From NCBI RefSeq assembly GCF_030272615.1, contig NC_081406.1, forward strand, positions 165,959,521 to 166,023,520: 64,000 nucleotides of DNA, given 5' to 3'. Below are positions 46,868 to 57,752 of the stretch, in pieces. The stretch's first letter is position 1. Each line of letters starts with the position of its first letter. The position numbers and the translations under genes were made by a program. Under the pieces are notes generated by a model. It did no database searches and was not told the DNA's origin. It was given only the letters and a program-made list of their open reading frames with translations. Source of the DNA: Cryptomeria japonica (taxonomy: Eukaryota; Streptophyta; Pinopsida; Cupressales; Cupressaceae).

Positions 46868-47844
46868 TATTGGAATCAGGGATGACTAAGAGGGGGGTGA
46901 ATCAGGGATCTACCGGTTAGTAGATTTTCAAACTTAACTTTCAACCGTTGAATGCAAACACGTAAGACTGAAATGCAGAAACATGAAACAAACAACCCCA
47001 AGATCATAACATCGGTATTTTTACATGGAAACCCAAAAGGGAAAACCATAGTGGTATTTGAACCCACAATATTATTCCACTATGGCCAGTAGAAAAACAA
47101 TATTACAAAATGGGAATGCACAGGCATTCAGGCACACTGCCTAGAGTTCACTACTCATTTATAATAACTTGGAAGGCTACAACCCTTAGGAAAGTCTCAC
47201 TGACTTACAAAATAGTTACAAAGATGTATTACAATAAATGAAGTTTGAAATAGCATCTACAATTCCTAGATGAGTTCCAGTTGAGTGCTAAATACACTGA
47301 CTGGATCACCTTCATTGTTCTAGTCTGTTATGCCATGTCCTTTGTCTTAGTCAGCTACCAGATCAAGAATGCACATGTGAAACTCTGCCAAAATGGATTA
47401 TTGATCACCTCTCGCTCGCATACAATCACATCATTTACCAAAAAGATCATTCACACCAAACTTATATACCGACAATCACAAAATAAATCATACATCATGT
47501 TGGCTTGTTGGTGTAATCTATAGTCACATGTCGGCTTGACCAGATCTCAAAAGATAAATGTGGATCACTAAAACAATAATAAAATGAAGTTTCTAAGTCA
47601 GCCCAATCATCATAAACATGATTCAACACACCGGAATCATCGGAAAGCTTTTGGACCAAAAATGCTTTGTTCTTCCTAAAATATTGGTTAACTAGCTACC
47701 ATTTAACACCCACTTTTGGATAAGAAGAATTATGACCACTGGATCTAATCTATATGAAGAGTTTCAATAGGTGACTTGACTCTAAATCATTACTCAGCCA
47801 CCAAAAACCACTAGAAACCACTAGATGAGTGTCAATTGCCAACA
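46868..47844 (-). repeat. LTR 1 (3'-most on the minus strand) of the tandem element
   Basis: Plus-strand ends are TATTGGAATCAGGGATGAC and CAATTGCCAACA. A minus-strand TATA box (GGTATATAAG) is at 47461-47470. The block TTTTTACATGGAAACCCAAA is near 47018-47037. Confidence 0.9.
47461..47470 (-). promoter_or_regulatory. TATA box in LTR 1
   Basis: GGTATATAAG on the minus strand. LTR 2 (51492-51500) and LTR 3 (55488-55495) have TATATAAG and TATATAAT at the matching place, about 375 bp from the 5' end of each LTR in transcription sense. Confidence 0.6.
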
Positions 47845-47858
47845 ATCTCCCCCTTTGA
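47845..47858 (-). promoter_or_regulatory. polypurine tract of unit 1
   Basis: Minus-strand TCAAAGGGGGAGAT directly precedes the LTR start TGTTGGCAATTG. Confidence 0.85.
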
Positions 47859-48069
47859 CATTGATGGAAACACTCATGAGAAATGACTAAGTGTTGAGCA
47901 CAGTACATCAGTTCAAAAGAATAAAAATAATTTCTAAGGCTCCCCCTTAGAAAAAGAATTCCACTCTTCTATATTGTACATTTTTCATAAAACCTCTCCC
48001 ACTTTGATAGAAATGCCAAAGATTAGGTGTTGTCCAACACTTTTATACAAATATATTTACCAAAAACAA

Positions 48070-49253
48070 TTACAAGTACTCGAAGATGTTAGCATAAATA
48101 GTCTTCAAAAATCCTAGGTGAGTATCCCACCCACTCTTCAAGTTATCCAAAATTGTAATGAATGCACTAAATATAGTAGTATGAATTTATAATTCCCTTA
48201 GGTCAGATGACATAGGTCGGGCCATCTCCTTCATACAATCTACCTTATTACTCAACATGGTGTCAAACCAGGGGGCAATCAGGTTCCAAAGTTCACCAAC
48301 TTTTCTCAAAAAAAATTCCTTGTTTGTTTGGAGGCTTGAGAATGTATCATTTAAAGCTATAATCTGCCCTTCAACACTTCTGGTTAGAGTTACATTTGGA
48401 TCAAAGGACTAAGAAATATCAGCAAGATTGCTTTGGCAAATACATATCTACTTATCTATATCTACAGTGAAATTAGGCAAAATTAGGCAAGATTTGTACA
48501 ATTTACCACCTTCTGATAATGTGTCAGAAATAATCTACAATCTCTTATTTAATCTCACTCTTTCATCCTCAATCATCTTTTGGAATGTCTGCATCCTAAC
48601 ATCCTTAAATCTATCCAAAACTATCTGAGTAGCAGTCTTCTCCAAAGTATCAAAACTGGTATTTACACTATTAATTAATTGTAACAATTTATCAGAGGGG
48701 CTATTATTAGAATCTAACTCTACACTTGGAGCCACCTTCTACAAAACATCGACTGACATCAAAATTAGCTTTTATCCTAAGATTCAGACTTCACCAAATC
48801 TTGGCTATCCTAGGCTTGCATAGCAGCTATGGGTATAAGCTTCTCTTTAGGAGACATCTTTCCAAGGTTCAATGGACCATCTAGATTTATTGGGATTTGA
48901 GGTGGGGTCCCTACAATCAGAGGAGTGATAATTTCCAAATCAACTACTCCTTTGCCTTTGTCAGTCTCTCTGACCTTTTTCTCTGCAGTCTCAACATCTT
49001 TCTTCTCTTCTTCATCCCCTTTATCTTTTGCATCGGTGTTGCTACTTGGTGCAGTATCAACCTATTGGATCTCGGGGCAAACAAAGTTGTCTACCACCGA
49101 AGAAGTATCACTAGTCTCAACATCAAGTTTTGTGTTACCTTGACCTTCTAGATGTCCCTCAGTAAACTTGAAAGGATATTTCTTGAATACAGGTTTGGCC
49201 ATGTCCTTAATCTCGACCACGAAAGGGGTAGCAACACTACAAGTTAAAGCCAT
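48070..49253 (-). pseudogene. second ORF of tandem unit 1 (unknown helical protein)
   Basis: From the methionine at 49253 (MALTCSVATPFVV) to the stop at 48070, about 394 codons with several in-frame stops. The order is: a folded-looking start with VFKKYPFKFTEGH and GQGNTKLDVETSDTSSVVDNF; a K/E/D-rich linker (KDKGDEEEKKDVETAEKKV); a proline-containing stretch (IITPLIVGTPPQIPIN); and a long helical half. The helical half has LLQLINSVNTSFDTLEKTA, LDRFKDVRMQTFQKMIEDE and SGWDTHLGFLKTIYANIFEYL. It ends about 210 bp before the purine tract. It fills the place of pol but shows no protease, integrase or polymerase motif. The copy in unit 2 has the same start and end and nearly the same length. Function unknown; a structural or RNA-associated role is only a guess. 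Confidence 0.6.
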
Positions 49254-49654
49254 TTCAAATGCTATGGTTTGCAGAAACAGAAAGCTTGAATAGATAAATA
49301 CCTTGATTTTTAACCGGGCATTGTAATTAGCTTTAGAGTCATTGTGATTATTGTTGAAATTGTCAAATCGCTTTTCTCTCTGCACTGCACTATTTGCTTG
49401 ATTGCATTGTGACAAATGAAACTTTGAAATGCACTTTTATCCTTTGAAAACCTAAATTTCCACTACAATAAATGCAACTGATTACCATGAGTTTTATAGA
49501 ATCGCATACCATAGCATCAAATCTTCTCTAAAACTTCTAGATAACACCTACACATATGATTTAAGCCTTTTGCAACCTTTCGTAATTGATTGCAAAACAC
49601 CTAAGAGGGGGCTCTTGGAATTTGCATGAAAATATCCCCCTAAGGCATAAAGCC

Positions 49655-50818
49655 CTAGTTACCGGATGAAGATCCTACAACAGATTCAGGTGCAAATCTA
49701 TTTTTTCCTTTAGATTCATCTTTTCTAACCCACATCCTCTCATGTTTGTATTTGATCTCTTCAAACTTCACTTTTCCCTTCTCATCTGATTTGTTCTTAT
49801 CTACTGGAGAACTATTCTTGCTTTTGCAGTACTTTGTAATGTGACTGGTTTTGTTACATGTACGACAAACAACATTATTCTACATACATCTAAAGTTCAT
49901 CCAATTTGGTCTTGTCCTGCACTAGTTAGAGATATGTCCAAACATTCTGCAAGCATAGCACCTCTTGATTTGGAAGTTATTCATTCTTGCTCTACACATA
50001 TTTGACTTGTGACCAAAGTTATTGCATATGAAACACTGACTGGTAAAGGTAGGAACATTTTTCATGTTGTTCATTCCATTATTCATCCTACTTCTATATT
50101 GATTCGTCATATGACCAAATTTATTGCAAGTAAAGCATCTACCATTGAATTTATGGGCATTGGGTTGTCTTACTAAAGGATTTTTTCTCTTCTTTTGATT
50201 AGGTTTTGCATTTCCTTCTCCAGATTCAGAGGATTCACCTTTCTCAAATCCAAGTCCTCGCATGTCCTTTCCATGTCTCTGACTTTCCATCATCTCATCA
50301 AGCCTTGTTGAGCTAGCTTTGCATTTGTCTTTGTATTCATTAGCAGTAGCAAGGTCATCCCTTAAGGTAGTAATTTGTCTTTCAAGTTCTTAACCATTAT
50401 TCCTTGACTCTGTCAACTCAAGCTTCAACTGATCATTCTTATAGGTAAGCTTGAAGCATTCTTTTGATCTTTCCTTCAATGATTGTACTGGATTCTCTTC
50501 ATTCTTATTCCAATCCTCAATCTCCTTAGACAACCTCATCACAATTGATTGCATCTCATTCTTCAAGGCATCATTCTCTCTTTCAATCTTGTTAACTTCA
50601 TCAACTTTATCCTAATATTTCATGATCTGATCTTCTTTCTCCTTCAACTTGTCCATCAAATCTTTCCTCTTGTCTCTTGAAGTGCTCACTTTATCCTTCA
50701 AGTCATTAATGAAATCATTAGCAGCATTCAAATTTTTCTTCAAGGTATAGATCTCATTTTTAGCTGCATCAAGATCTTCAAGTGCCACATTGAGTTGTCT
50801 CTGAAAACCGAAATCCAT
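49655..50818 (-). pseudogene. Gag of tandem unit 1 (coiled coil plus four zinc knuckles)
   Basis: From 50818 (MDFGFQRQLNVALED) to the stop at 49655, 388 codons with three in-frame stops (near 50612, 50390 and 49922). Residues 1-180 form a long coiled coil: DLDAAKNEIYTLKKNLNAA, DKRKDLMDKLKEKEDQI, QLKLELTES. A SGEG/KPNQKKRK basic stretch follows. Then come four CCHC knuckles: CFTCNKFGHMTNQY (last ligand lost), CFICNNFGHKSNMC, CYACRMFGHISN-stop-C, and CRTCNKTSHITKYC. A short basic tail ends the frame. The knuckles mark a Gag-like RNA-binding protein. Four in a row is more than the one or two usual for copia or gypsy Gag. The primer-binding site (50872-50884) lies just upstream. Confidence 0.75.
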
Positions 50819-50871
50819 TGAATAAATCTCTCAGACCTTCCTCAAGTTGTTAAGCTTCCTCAGAGGAACTA

Positions 50872-50884
50872 GGCTTTGATACCA
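50872..50884 (-). promoter_or_regulatory. primer-binding site of unit 1
   Basis: Minus-strand TGGTATCAAAGCC follows the LTR 2 end by two bases. It differs by one base from TGGTATCAGAGCC, complementary to initiator methionine tRNA. Confidence 0.9.
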
Positions 50885-50886
50885 AT

Positions 50887-51842
50887 TCTTGGAATCAGGA
50901 ATCACTGAGAGGTGGGTTCAATCAACGATCTACCCATTAGCAGATTGTCTAGAAAATTTTCAAACTTAACTTTCAACCAGTGGATGCAAACACTTAAGAT
51001 TGAAATGCAAAAACATGAAACAAACAACCACAAGATCATAACACTAATATTTTTATGTGGAAACCCAAATGAGAAAACCATGGTTGTATTTGAACCCACA
51101 ATATTATTCCACAATGGCTAGTAGCAAAACAATATTAAAAAATAGGAATGCATAGGCGTTCAGGCACACTGCCTAGAGCTCACTGCTCAATTATAATAAC
51201 CCGAAAGGCTACAACCCTCATGGAAGTCCCACTGACTTAAAAAACACCTACAGAGATGTATTACAATAAATGAACTCTGAAATAGCATCTAGAATGCCTG
51301 GATGAGTTCCGATTGAGTACTAAATACACTTACTAGATCACCTTCATTGTTTTTCTTTATTCTGCTCCGTCCTCTGTCTCAGTCAGCTACCAGATCAAGA
51401 ATGCGCTTGTGAAACTGCACCAAAACAAATTTTGAATCACCTCTTGCTTGCATACAATCGCATCATTGACCAAAAGATCATTTATACCAAACTTATATAC
51501 AAACAATCAAAAAATAGATCATACATAATGTCAGCTTAACCGGATCTCAAAGGATAAATACAGATCATCAACACAATAATAAAATGATGTTTCTAAGTCA
51601 ACCCAATCATCCCAAACATGATTCAATACAACACAATCATGAAAAGTTTCCAGACTAGAAATGCTCTATTATTCCTTAAATACGAGTTAACTACCTATCG
51701 ATTAACACCAGCTTTCGAATAAGAATAATTACGACCACCAGATCAAATCTCTATGAAGAGTTGCCATCAGTGACAACCCTAAATCAATAATAAGCCATTA
51801 GAAACCACCAAAAACCATTGGATGAGTGTAAATTATCAAAAT
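50887..51842 (-). repeat. LTR 2 (shared middle LTR) of the tandem element
   Basis: It is bounded by a primer-binding site on the left and a purine tract on the right, so it serves both units. Its ends have drifted (TCTTGGAATC and ATTATCAAAAT) more than those of LTR 3. Confidence 0.9.
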
Positions 51843-51856
51843 ATCTCCCCCTTTGG
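51843..51856 (-). promoter_or_regulatory. polypurine tract of unit 2
   Basis: Minus-strand CCAAAGGGGGAGAT directly precedes the middle LTR on the transcript sense. Confidence 0.85.
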
Positions 51857-52066
51857 CATTGATGGCAACACTCGTGAAAAATGACAAAGTGTTGAGCACA
51901 ATACACCGATTCAAAAGAATCACAATAATTTCTAAGGCCACCCCTTAGACAAAGGATTCTACTCTTCTACACTATAATTTTTCACCATACCTCTCCCTCT
52001 TTGATAGTAATGATAAAGATGGAGTGTTTTCCAACACTTATATATAGAGATATTTACCAAAAAAAT

Positions 52067-53249
52067 TTACAAGTACTTGAAGATGTCAGCATAAATAGTC
52101 TTCAAAAATCCTAGGTGAGTATCCCACCCACTCTTTAAGTTATCCAAAACTATAATGAATGCACTAAATACAGTAGCATGAATTTCTAATTTGCTTAGAT
52201 CAGATGATACAGGTCGGGCCATCTCCTCCATACAATCTGCCTTATTACTCAACATGATGTCCAACCAGCGAGCAATCAGGTTACGAAGTTCACCAACTTT
52301 TCTCAAATTTTTGTCCTTGTCCACTTAGAGGCTTGAGATCTAATAATTTAAAGATATAATTTTCCTTCAACACTTCTTGTTAGAGTTACATTTAGATCAA
52401 AGGACTAAGAAATACTAGCAAGCTTGCCTTGGCAAATACCTATCTGCTTATCTATATCTACAGTGAATTTAGGCAAAATTAGGCAAGACTTGTACAATTT
52501 ATTGCCTTCTGATAATGTGTCATAAATAATTTGCAATCTCTTATTTAATCTCAGTCTATCATCCTCAATCATCTTTTGGAATGTCTACATCCGAACATCC
52601 TTAAATTTATCCAAAAATTTCTTAGTAGTAGTCTTCTCCAAAGAATCAAAACTGGTATTTATATTGTTAATTAATTGTAATAATTTACCAGAGGAGCTAT
52701 TATTAGAATCTAACTATACACTTGGAGCCACCTTCTCCAAAACATCAAATGACATCAAAATTAGCTTTTTATCCTCAGATTCAGACTTCAGCAAATCTTG
52801 GCTAGCCTGGGCTTGCATAGCAGCTGCGATCATAAGCTTCTCTGTAGGAGACATCTTTCCAAGGTTCAATGGACCATATAGATTTATTGGGATCTAAGGT
52901 GGGGTCCCTGCAACCGAAGGAGTGACAATTATTGGATCAGCTACTCCTTCACCTTTGTCAAACTCTCCAACCTTTGCCTCTGCAGTCTTAGCATCCTTCT
53001 TCTCTTCTCCATTCCCTTTATCTTTTGTAGTAGTGTTTCCACTTGGTGCAATATCAAGTTGTTGGATCTCGGGGATATGAAATTGTCTACCACCGAAGGA
53101 GTATCACCGGTCTCAGCATCAAGTGTTGTGTTACCTTGATCTTCAGGATGTCCCTTAGTAAACTTGAAAGGGTGTTTCTTGAATACAAGTATGGCCATGT
53201 CCTTAATATCAAACACCAAAGGGGTAGAAACACCAGAAGTTGAAGTCAT
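52067..53249 (-). pseudogene. second ORF of tandem unit 2 (unknown helical protein)
   Basis: It starts at 53249 (MTSTSGVSTPLVF) and ends at the stop at 52067, 1183 nt against 1184 in unit 1. It shares all blocks with unit 1: KKHPFKFTKGHPEDQGNTT, DTPSVVDNF, an E/K-rich linker, NLGKMSPTEKLMIAAAMQAQ, and the C-terminal LKSGWDTHLGFLKTIYADIF. A frame shift near 53080 and a few stops break it. The last 85 codons (52324-52067) are open. Where unit 1 has a stop, unit 2 often reads through, so a consensus of the two would be mostly open. No Pol motif. Confidence 0.6.
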
Positions 53250-53644
53250 TTCAAAAGCTAGGGTTTGTGGAGACAGAAAGCCCGAATAGATAAATACCTT
53301 GATTTGCAATCAAACACTATAATTCACTTTAGAGTTGCTATTGAAATCATCAAATTGCCTCTCTCTATGAACTATACTATTCACTTGATTGCATTGTGAC
53401 AAATGAAACTTTGAAATGCAATTTTATCATTCGAAAACCTAATTTTCCACTGCAATAAATGCAATCGGTTACCATGAGTTTAATATTAGAGTTGCATACA
53501 AAAGCATCAAATCTTCTCTCAAACTTCTGGATAACATTTACAAATTTGATTTAAGCCTTCTGCAACCTTTTGAAATTGATTGCAGACCCCCAAAGAGGGG
53601 GTTCTTGGAATCTACATGAAAAGATCCCCCTAAGGCATAAAGCC

Positions 53645-54811
53645 CTAGTTACCGGATGAATATCCTACATCGGATTCAAGTGTAGATCCATTTTTTTCTT
53701 TAGATTCATCTTTTCTAACCCACATCATCTTATGTTTGTCTCTGATCTCTTCTACCTTATTTTTTCCCTTCTCATCTAATTTGTTCTTATCTACTGGAGT
53801 GTTGTTCTTGCTTCCACAGTACTTTGCAATGCAATTGGTTTTGTTACATGCATGACAAACAACATTATTCTACATAGGTCTAAAGTTCATCTGATTTGGT
53901 CTTGTCCTACATTGGTTAGAGATATGTCCAAACATTTCACAAGCATATAACCTCTTGATTTGGAAGTTATTCAATACTACTCTACACATATTTGACTTGT
54001 GACCAAAGTTATTGTATATGAAACACTGATTGGTAAAGGTAGGAATATTATTCATGTTGTTCATTCCATTCTTCATCCTACTTCTACATTGATTCTCCAT
54101 ATGACCAAGTTTATTGCAAGTAAAGCATCTACCATTGAATTTGTGGGCATTAGGCTATCTTACCGGATGATTCTTTCTCTTCTTTTGATAAGGTTTTGCA
54201 TTGCCTTGTCCATATTTGGAGGATTCACCTTTCTCAAATCCAAGTCCTCGCATATCCTTTCCATGTCTCTGACTTTTCAGCATCTCATCAAGCCTTGTTG
54301 AGATAGCTTTAATTTTTCTTTGTATTCATTAGAAGTAGCAAGTTCATCTCTTAAGGTAACAATATGTCTTTCAAGTTCTTGACCATTATTCCTTGACTGT
54401 GTCAACTCATGCTTCAACTGATCATTCTCATAGGTAAGCCTAGAGAATTCATCTTCTCTTTCCTTCAATGATTGTGCCAAATTCTCTTTATTATTCTTCC
54501 AGTCCTTAATCTCCTTAGTCAGCCACATCACAATTGATTGCATCTCATTCTTCAAGGTAGCATTCTCTCTTTCAAGCTTGTTAACTTCATAAAATTTATC
54601 CCGATATTCCATGATCTTATCTTATTTCTCCTTCAGCTTGTCCATCAATTCTTTCCTCTTGTCTCTTGAAGTGCTTACTTGATCCTTCAAGTCATTAATT
54701 AAATCATCAATAACATTTAGGTTTTTCTTCAAGGTACAGATCTCATTATTTTTTATCTACATCAAGATCTTCAAGTGGCATACTGAGTTGTCTTTGAAAA
54801 CCAGAATCCAT
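53645..54811 (-). pseudogene. Gag of tandem unit 2 (coiled coil plus four zinc knuckles)
   Basis: It starts at 54811 and stops at 53645, 1167 nt against 1164 in unit 1. The coiled coil is open for 111 codons (54612-54277: FYEVNKLERENATLKNEM, NLAQSLKEREDEFSRL, ELERHIVTLRDELA). The knuckles are CFTCNKLGHMENQC (intact), CFIYNNFGHKSNMC (second C lost), LYACEMFGHISNQC (first C lost) and CHACNKTNCIAKYC (histidine lost). Different knuckles are damaged in the two units, so both decayed independently from a four-knuckle ancestor. A frame shift near 54280 separates the coiled coil from the knuckles. The primer-binding site is at 54865-54877. Confidence 0.75.
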
Positions 54812-54864
54812 TGAATCAATCTCTCGGACCTTCCTCAAGTGGTTAATATTCCTCAAAGGAACTA

Positions 54865-54877
54865 GGCTCCGATACCA
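54865..54877 (-). promoter_or_regulatory. primer-binding site of unit 2
   Basis: Minus-strand TGGTATCGGAGCC, two bases after the LTR 3 end, one base different from the copia consensus. Confidence 0.9.
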
Positions 54878-54879
54878 AT

Positions 54880-55864
54880 TGTTGGAAACAAGGATCTCTA
54901 AGAGGGGGGGTGAATTAGTGATATATCGGTTAGCAGATTTTCTAGCGGATTTTTAAACTTAACTTTCAAACACTGGATGCAAACACTCAAGACTGATAAG
55001 CAGAAACATGAAACAAATAACCACAAGATTATAACACTAGTATTTTTACGTGGAAAGCTAGATGGGAAAACCACGGTGGGATTTGAACCCACAATATTAT
55101 TCCACTATGGCCAGGAGAAAAATAATATTACAAAATGGGAATGTAGAGGCAATCAGGCACATTGCCTAGTGCTCACTGCTCAATTACAGTAACCCAGAAG
55201 GCTACAACCCTTAGAGAAGCCTCACTGACTTACAAAATAGTTATAGAGATGTACTACAATAAATGAACTCTCAAAGAGAATCTACAATTCCTAGATGAGT
55301 TCCAGCTGAGTTCTAAATACACTGACTAGATCACCTTCATTGTTATACTTTGTTATACCCTGTCCTTTGTTTCAGTCAGCTACCAGATCAAGAATGCACA
55401 CGTGAAATTGCATCAAAAGAGATTCCTAATCACTTCTCACTCGTATACAATCGCATCATTCACCAAAAATATCATCCACACCAAAATTATATACCGACAA
55501 TCACAAAATAGATCATACATCATATCGGCCTGTTGGTGTAACGTGTAGTCACATATTGGCTTGACCAGATCTCAAAATATAGATGTGGATCACCAAAAAA
55601 ATAATAAAATGATGTTTCTAAGTCGGCCTAATCATCCCAAACATAATTCAATACACCGAAATCACCAAAAAGCTTCCGGACCAAAAATGCTCTGTTTTTC
55701 CTAAAATATCACTTAACTAGCTATCGGTTAACACCCGTTTCCAGATAAGAAGAATTACGACCACTATATCAAATCTCTATGAAGATTTTCCATCAATGAT
55801 AACTGTAAATCAATAATCAGCCACCAAAAACTAGTAGAAACCACCGCATTGTTAATTTCCAACA
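54880..55864 (-). repeat. LTR 3 (5'-most on the minus strand) of the tandem element
   Basis: It has the best-preserved ends, TGTTGGAAACAAGG on the left and AATTTCCAACA on the right in plus-strand reading, followed by TGAAT of the interrupted gypsy LTR. Confidence 0.92.
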
Positions 55865-56494
55865 TGAATACCCTACATAAGACATGCACAATATATTACA
55901 AAAATATAGTACAAAGAGGGTGATATGCAATGGCCCCTACCCCTTAAGATGTCAACATAGTCATATGTTGATGTCTTAAGGAAGCTAGAAATAAGGATAC
56001 ACACCTTTAACATCAAGTAGATATCCTTTTAGGCAACAATGTTCATAAATCTAAGATAAAGAATCATTACTCTTATAAGAAAGGATACGATAGTTGAAAA
56101 AGAGATATCTTGCAGCAAGTATAAAGGGAATCTTTTGGAGGAGAAGAGATATTTTCTCAAAGACATCTACATATAAGAGGATATTTTGGAACAAAAATGA
56201 CATCATTGACCAAAATATGGGAAGAAGAACAAGAATTCATACATTCCCCCTATTGCTAGGAAAAAGGGATTCTTGATGAAGGATGACACACTTTTAGCCC
56301 AAAAAGAGGGGGTTTAATAAGAGACATACATTGCCAAATGCAGAAGAGGTTGTATTCAAAGATACACACATCTTGCATAAGAGAGAATCTTTGAGAAAAT
56401 AAACAACTTCACATAAGGAATGACATCATATCATAAATAAACACCAGTCAATAAAGGAAAAGTGGATCCGTAAAGATGAGATAAGAGAATATCA
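55865..56494 (-). repeat. gypsy 3' LTR, second part
   Basis: It continues the LTR interrupted at 46867 and matches 25080-25744 of the uninterrupted copy: 'AAATATAGTACAAAGAGG', 'TTCTCAAAGACATCTACAT', 'TTCTTGATGAAGGAT' and 'AAAAGTGGATCC'. The right end GAATATCA abuts the purine tract. Confidence 0.85.
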
Positions 56495-56515
56495 ATGCCC
56501 CAAGCATAGGGGCAA
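56495..56515 (-). promoter_or_regulatory. candidate polypurine tract of the gypsy element
   Basis: The minus strand reads CCCCTATGCTTGGGGCAT directly before the LTR start TGATATTC. It is G-rich and placed correctly, although not a pure purine run. Confidence 0.5.
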
Positions 56516-56664
56516 AGAGAAGAATTATACAACCTCCAAAGAGAGATTACACATAAGATGTAGAAATTCAAGAAAAAAAGAGTTCTAAGAAAGGAATATT
56601 CAATGTGAGAAAAGACATCAACATATGCACAATGCAACTCTAAAGAAGAGGTAATATTTTAAGA

Positions 56665-56665
56665 T

Positions 56666-56691
<26 letters not shown>
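56665..56691. repeat. (GA)13 microsatellite
   Basis: Short uninterrupted GA run inside the gypsy internal region. Confidence 0.95.
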
Positions 56692-56696
<5 letters not shown>

Positions 56697-56868
56697 AAAT
56701 ATTTATCCTTGGCCCCCACACAAGGAGACAAGGAAGAAATATGTTGCTGCCCTAATTATGATCGGTATTGAAAAAACATCACCACTCATGAGAAAGATCC
56801 CCCAAATGAAGTTGAATACTATTGACATAGGGTGAGGAGGAACATGATAGGGTGAATGGAGTGCTAAT

Positions 56869-57440
56869 TTACACTACCTCTTCACCAAGAAAAAGTTCTA
56901 GATTAGTTGTAAGAGCTATGCGATTATGATCATATTGGTATGGAACAAATTCTTTAGAAGATTTATAATTTTCAGGAGAATGAGAATAACAACAATGAAA
57001 AAAACAATGTTCATCATCTTTTTTTATTCTTATTATTATGTCTAATGAAAGGAAGAACAACATTATTATCATACTTCAATCTCCAAAAGATTCTTGTAGC
57101 TAATTTCTCTTGTTTGTCAATTGGAGTACGTCTTCTCCCTTAAGATGTAGGACAAGGTGTGCTAGTAGAAGGAGAAGGATTGTCTTTTATGATTTTGATA
57201 TTTCCATATTAATGAGGTCTTGTATTCTCTTTTTAAAATTAGGACAATCATTGGCATGGTGATCGTGGGTTTGATGATATGAGAAAAAAGGATTAGTTGA
57301 GGAAGAAGCACCTTTAGATGGATGATAGAGCTTATGACATGCACGATACTCCTTAAGCTTCTAAACATTAAGGAGATCACCCATAGGTGAATGATGAGAA
57401 TTTCCTAGGCTTTCCATACTAGCTTATGAAGGAGGGTTTA
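56869..57440 (-). pseudogene. gypsy Gag C-terminal remnant
   Basis: On the minus strand near 57370-57200, a frame reads CHKLYHPSKGASSST, then YHQTHDHHANDCPNFKKRI followed by QDLI. The final part is the C-x-H...H-x4-C type 'FH...GHxTxDC-x-LKxxIExLI' motif found at the end of Gag in Tat/Athila-like gypsy elements. The upstream part (57750-57450) is S/D/H-rich with stops. The open frame 57072-56869 continues downstream without a known domain. No protease or reverse transcriptase follows before the LTR at 56494. Confidence 0.6.
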
Positions 57441-57752
57441 TAGGGATTTTGATTCCTTCTTCATATTTTCCAAGTCCTTGTCCAGTATAGGCTTATTTAA
57501 GATTATATTATAACCACTCCTATAAGAATGTTTTAATTATGAAGAAGAAGGACCATTATGATGAATTTCTTTAAAATTGGTAGTGTAAGGATGCATGGAG
57601 TGATCAAATGGATGATTGGATGAAGAATAGGCATCCTTTGTAGGGAGATCCACTTTTATATCACCCTTATTTGTATCCTATTTGATATCTTGAGAATGAG
57701 GGTCCTTATCATCTAAGGATTCATCTTTGGTTAATGTTATATGAAGATATAG

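Larger units (their letters stand above)
46868..55864 (-). mobile_element. tandem gag-only LTR retroelement with three LTRs and two internal regions
   Basis: Three LTRs (46868-47844, 50887-51842, 54880-55864; 977, 956 and 985 bp) alternate with two internal regions of 3042 and 3037 bp. Each internal region has, on the minus strand, a methionine-tRNA-type primer-binding site at its start and a G5 purine tract at its end, so the middle LTR acts as the 3' LTR of one unit and the 5' LTR of the other. The whole array is flanked by TGAAC (46863-46867) and TGAAT (55865-55869), a four-of-five target duplication, and it splits a gypsy LTR whose uninterrupted copy is present at 25040-25080. Coding capacity per unit is a coiled-coil, four-knuckle Gag and an unrelated second frame. 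No Pol homology is seen. Unequal LTR recombination is the simplest origin of the tandem. Confidence 0.85.
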
